Made by a program: the position numbers and the translations under genes | Origin: Candidatus Atribacteria bacterium 4572_76 | Lineage (GTDB): Bacteria; Atribacterota; Phoenicimicrobiia; Phoenicimicrobiales; Phoenicimicrobiaceae | Length of the DNA stretch: 13,973 nt | NCBI GenBank assembly: GCA_002084865.1 | Contig: NBMG01000043.1 | Span: 1-13,973 of the forward strand | Reading direction: 5' to 3' | The notes under the pieces: generated by a model | Database searches by the model: none | What the model was told of the DNA's origin: nothing | Seen by the model: the letters and a program-made list of their open reading frames with translations, nothing else | Shown: positions 13,953-13,973 of the stretch, in pieces | Layout of the letters: each line of letters opens with the position of its first letter | Numbering within the stretch: the first letter of the stretch is position 1

Positions 13953-13958
13953 ATAGTA
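13953..13958 (-). promoter_or_regulatory. Putative -10 box of nrdR
   Basis: TACTAT on the minus strand lies between the two NrdR boxes, about 30 bases before the nrdR start. Bound NrdR would cover it. The -35 region would overlap the outer NrdR box and the window edge. Confidence 0.4.
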
Positions 13959-13960
13959 TT

Positions 13961-13973
13961 ACACCATATATAG
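13961..13973. promoter_or_regulatory. NrdR box, promoter-distal, truncated by the window end
   Basis: ACACCATATATAG matches 12 of the first 13 positions of the NrdR-box consensus; the last three bases fall outside the window. Its neighbour is 31 bases away and its gene is nrdR itself. Confidence 0.7.

Overview
The window is AT-rich bacterial DNA in which every supported gene lies on the minus strand, so it reads from right to left. An oxygen-sensitive class III ribonucleotide reductase and several Fe-S/flavin proteins suggest an anaerobe. The gaps between genes hold degenerate short repeats and palindromes of a kind I associate with uncultivated anaerobic phyla such as Atribacterota. That placement is a guess, because the window has no rRNA or marker gene to fix it.

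Right end (13973 to 9882): deoxynucleotide synthesis. nrdR (zinc-ribbon/ATP-cone repressor) is preceded by two NrdR-box-like sites 31 bp apart, the outer one cut by the window edge. Next come nrdD (808 aa, glycyl radical reductase with two ATP-cone-like N-terminal regions), a small CPHC glutaredoxin-like protein, and the radical-SAM activase nrdG. The last three are tightly packed. The built-in redoxin suggests that this NrdD takes electrons from a thiol carrier rather than from formate.

Centre (9880 to 8293): an 814-bp gap with degenerate repeats, a 77-bp composite palindrome, a promoter-like -10 box, and a well-formed tandem glycine riboswitch with an overlapping intrinsic terminator. The first gene after it is pgeF (YfiH/YlmD family), which carries a one-base frameshift near its 3' end. 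Glycine control of a peptidoglycan-editing enzyme is the most interesting idea here.

Left centre (8000 to 5017): four overlapping genes for an HcnABC / dye-linked proline dehydrogenase-type amino acid dehydrogenase: a [2Fe-2S] ferredoxin-like subunit, an FAD/NAD-type alpha subunit, a BFD-like [2Fe-2S] protein, and a DAO-family catalytic subunit. The catalytic subunit is broken by an internal deletion, and the alpha subunit appears to lack a ferredoxin segment, so the complex may be decaying or misassembled.

Left end (4698 to 1): a complete branched-chain/hydrophobic amino acid ABC transporter, livK-livH-livM-livG-livF, with its own promoter-like sequence. It would import the kind of substrate that the neighbouring dehydrogenase oxidises.

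The composite palindrome occurs three times, plus a solo half copy, always in an intergenic gap and always in the same orientation.
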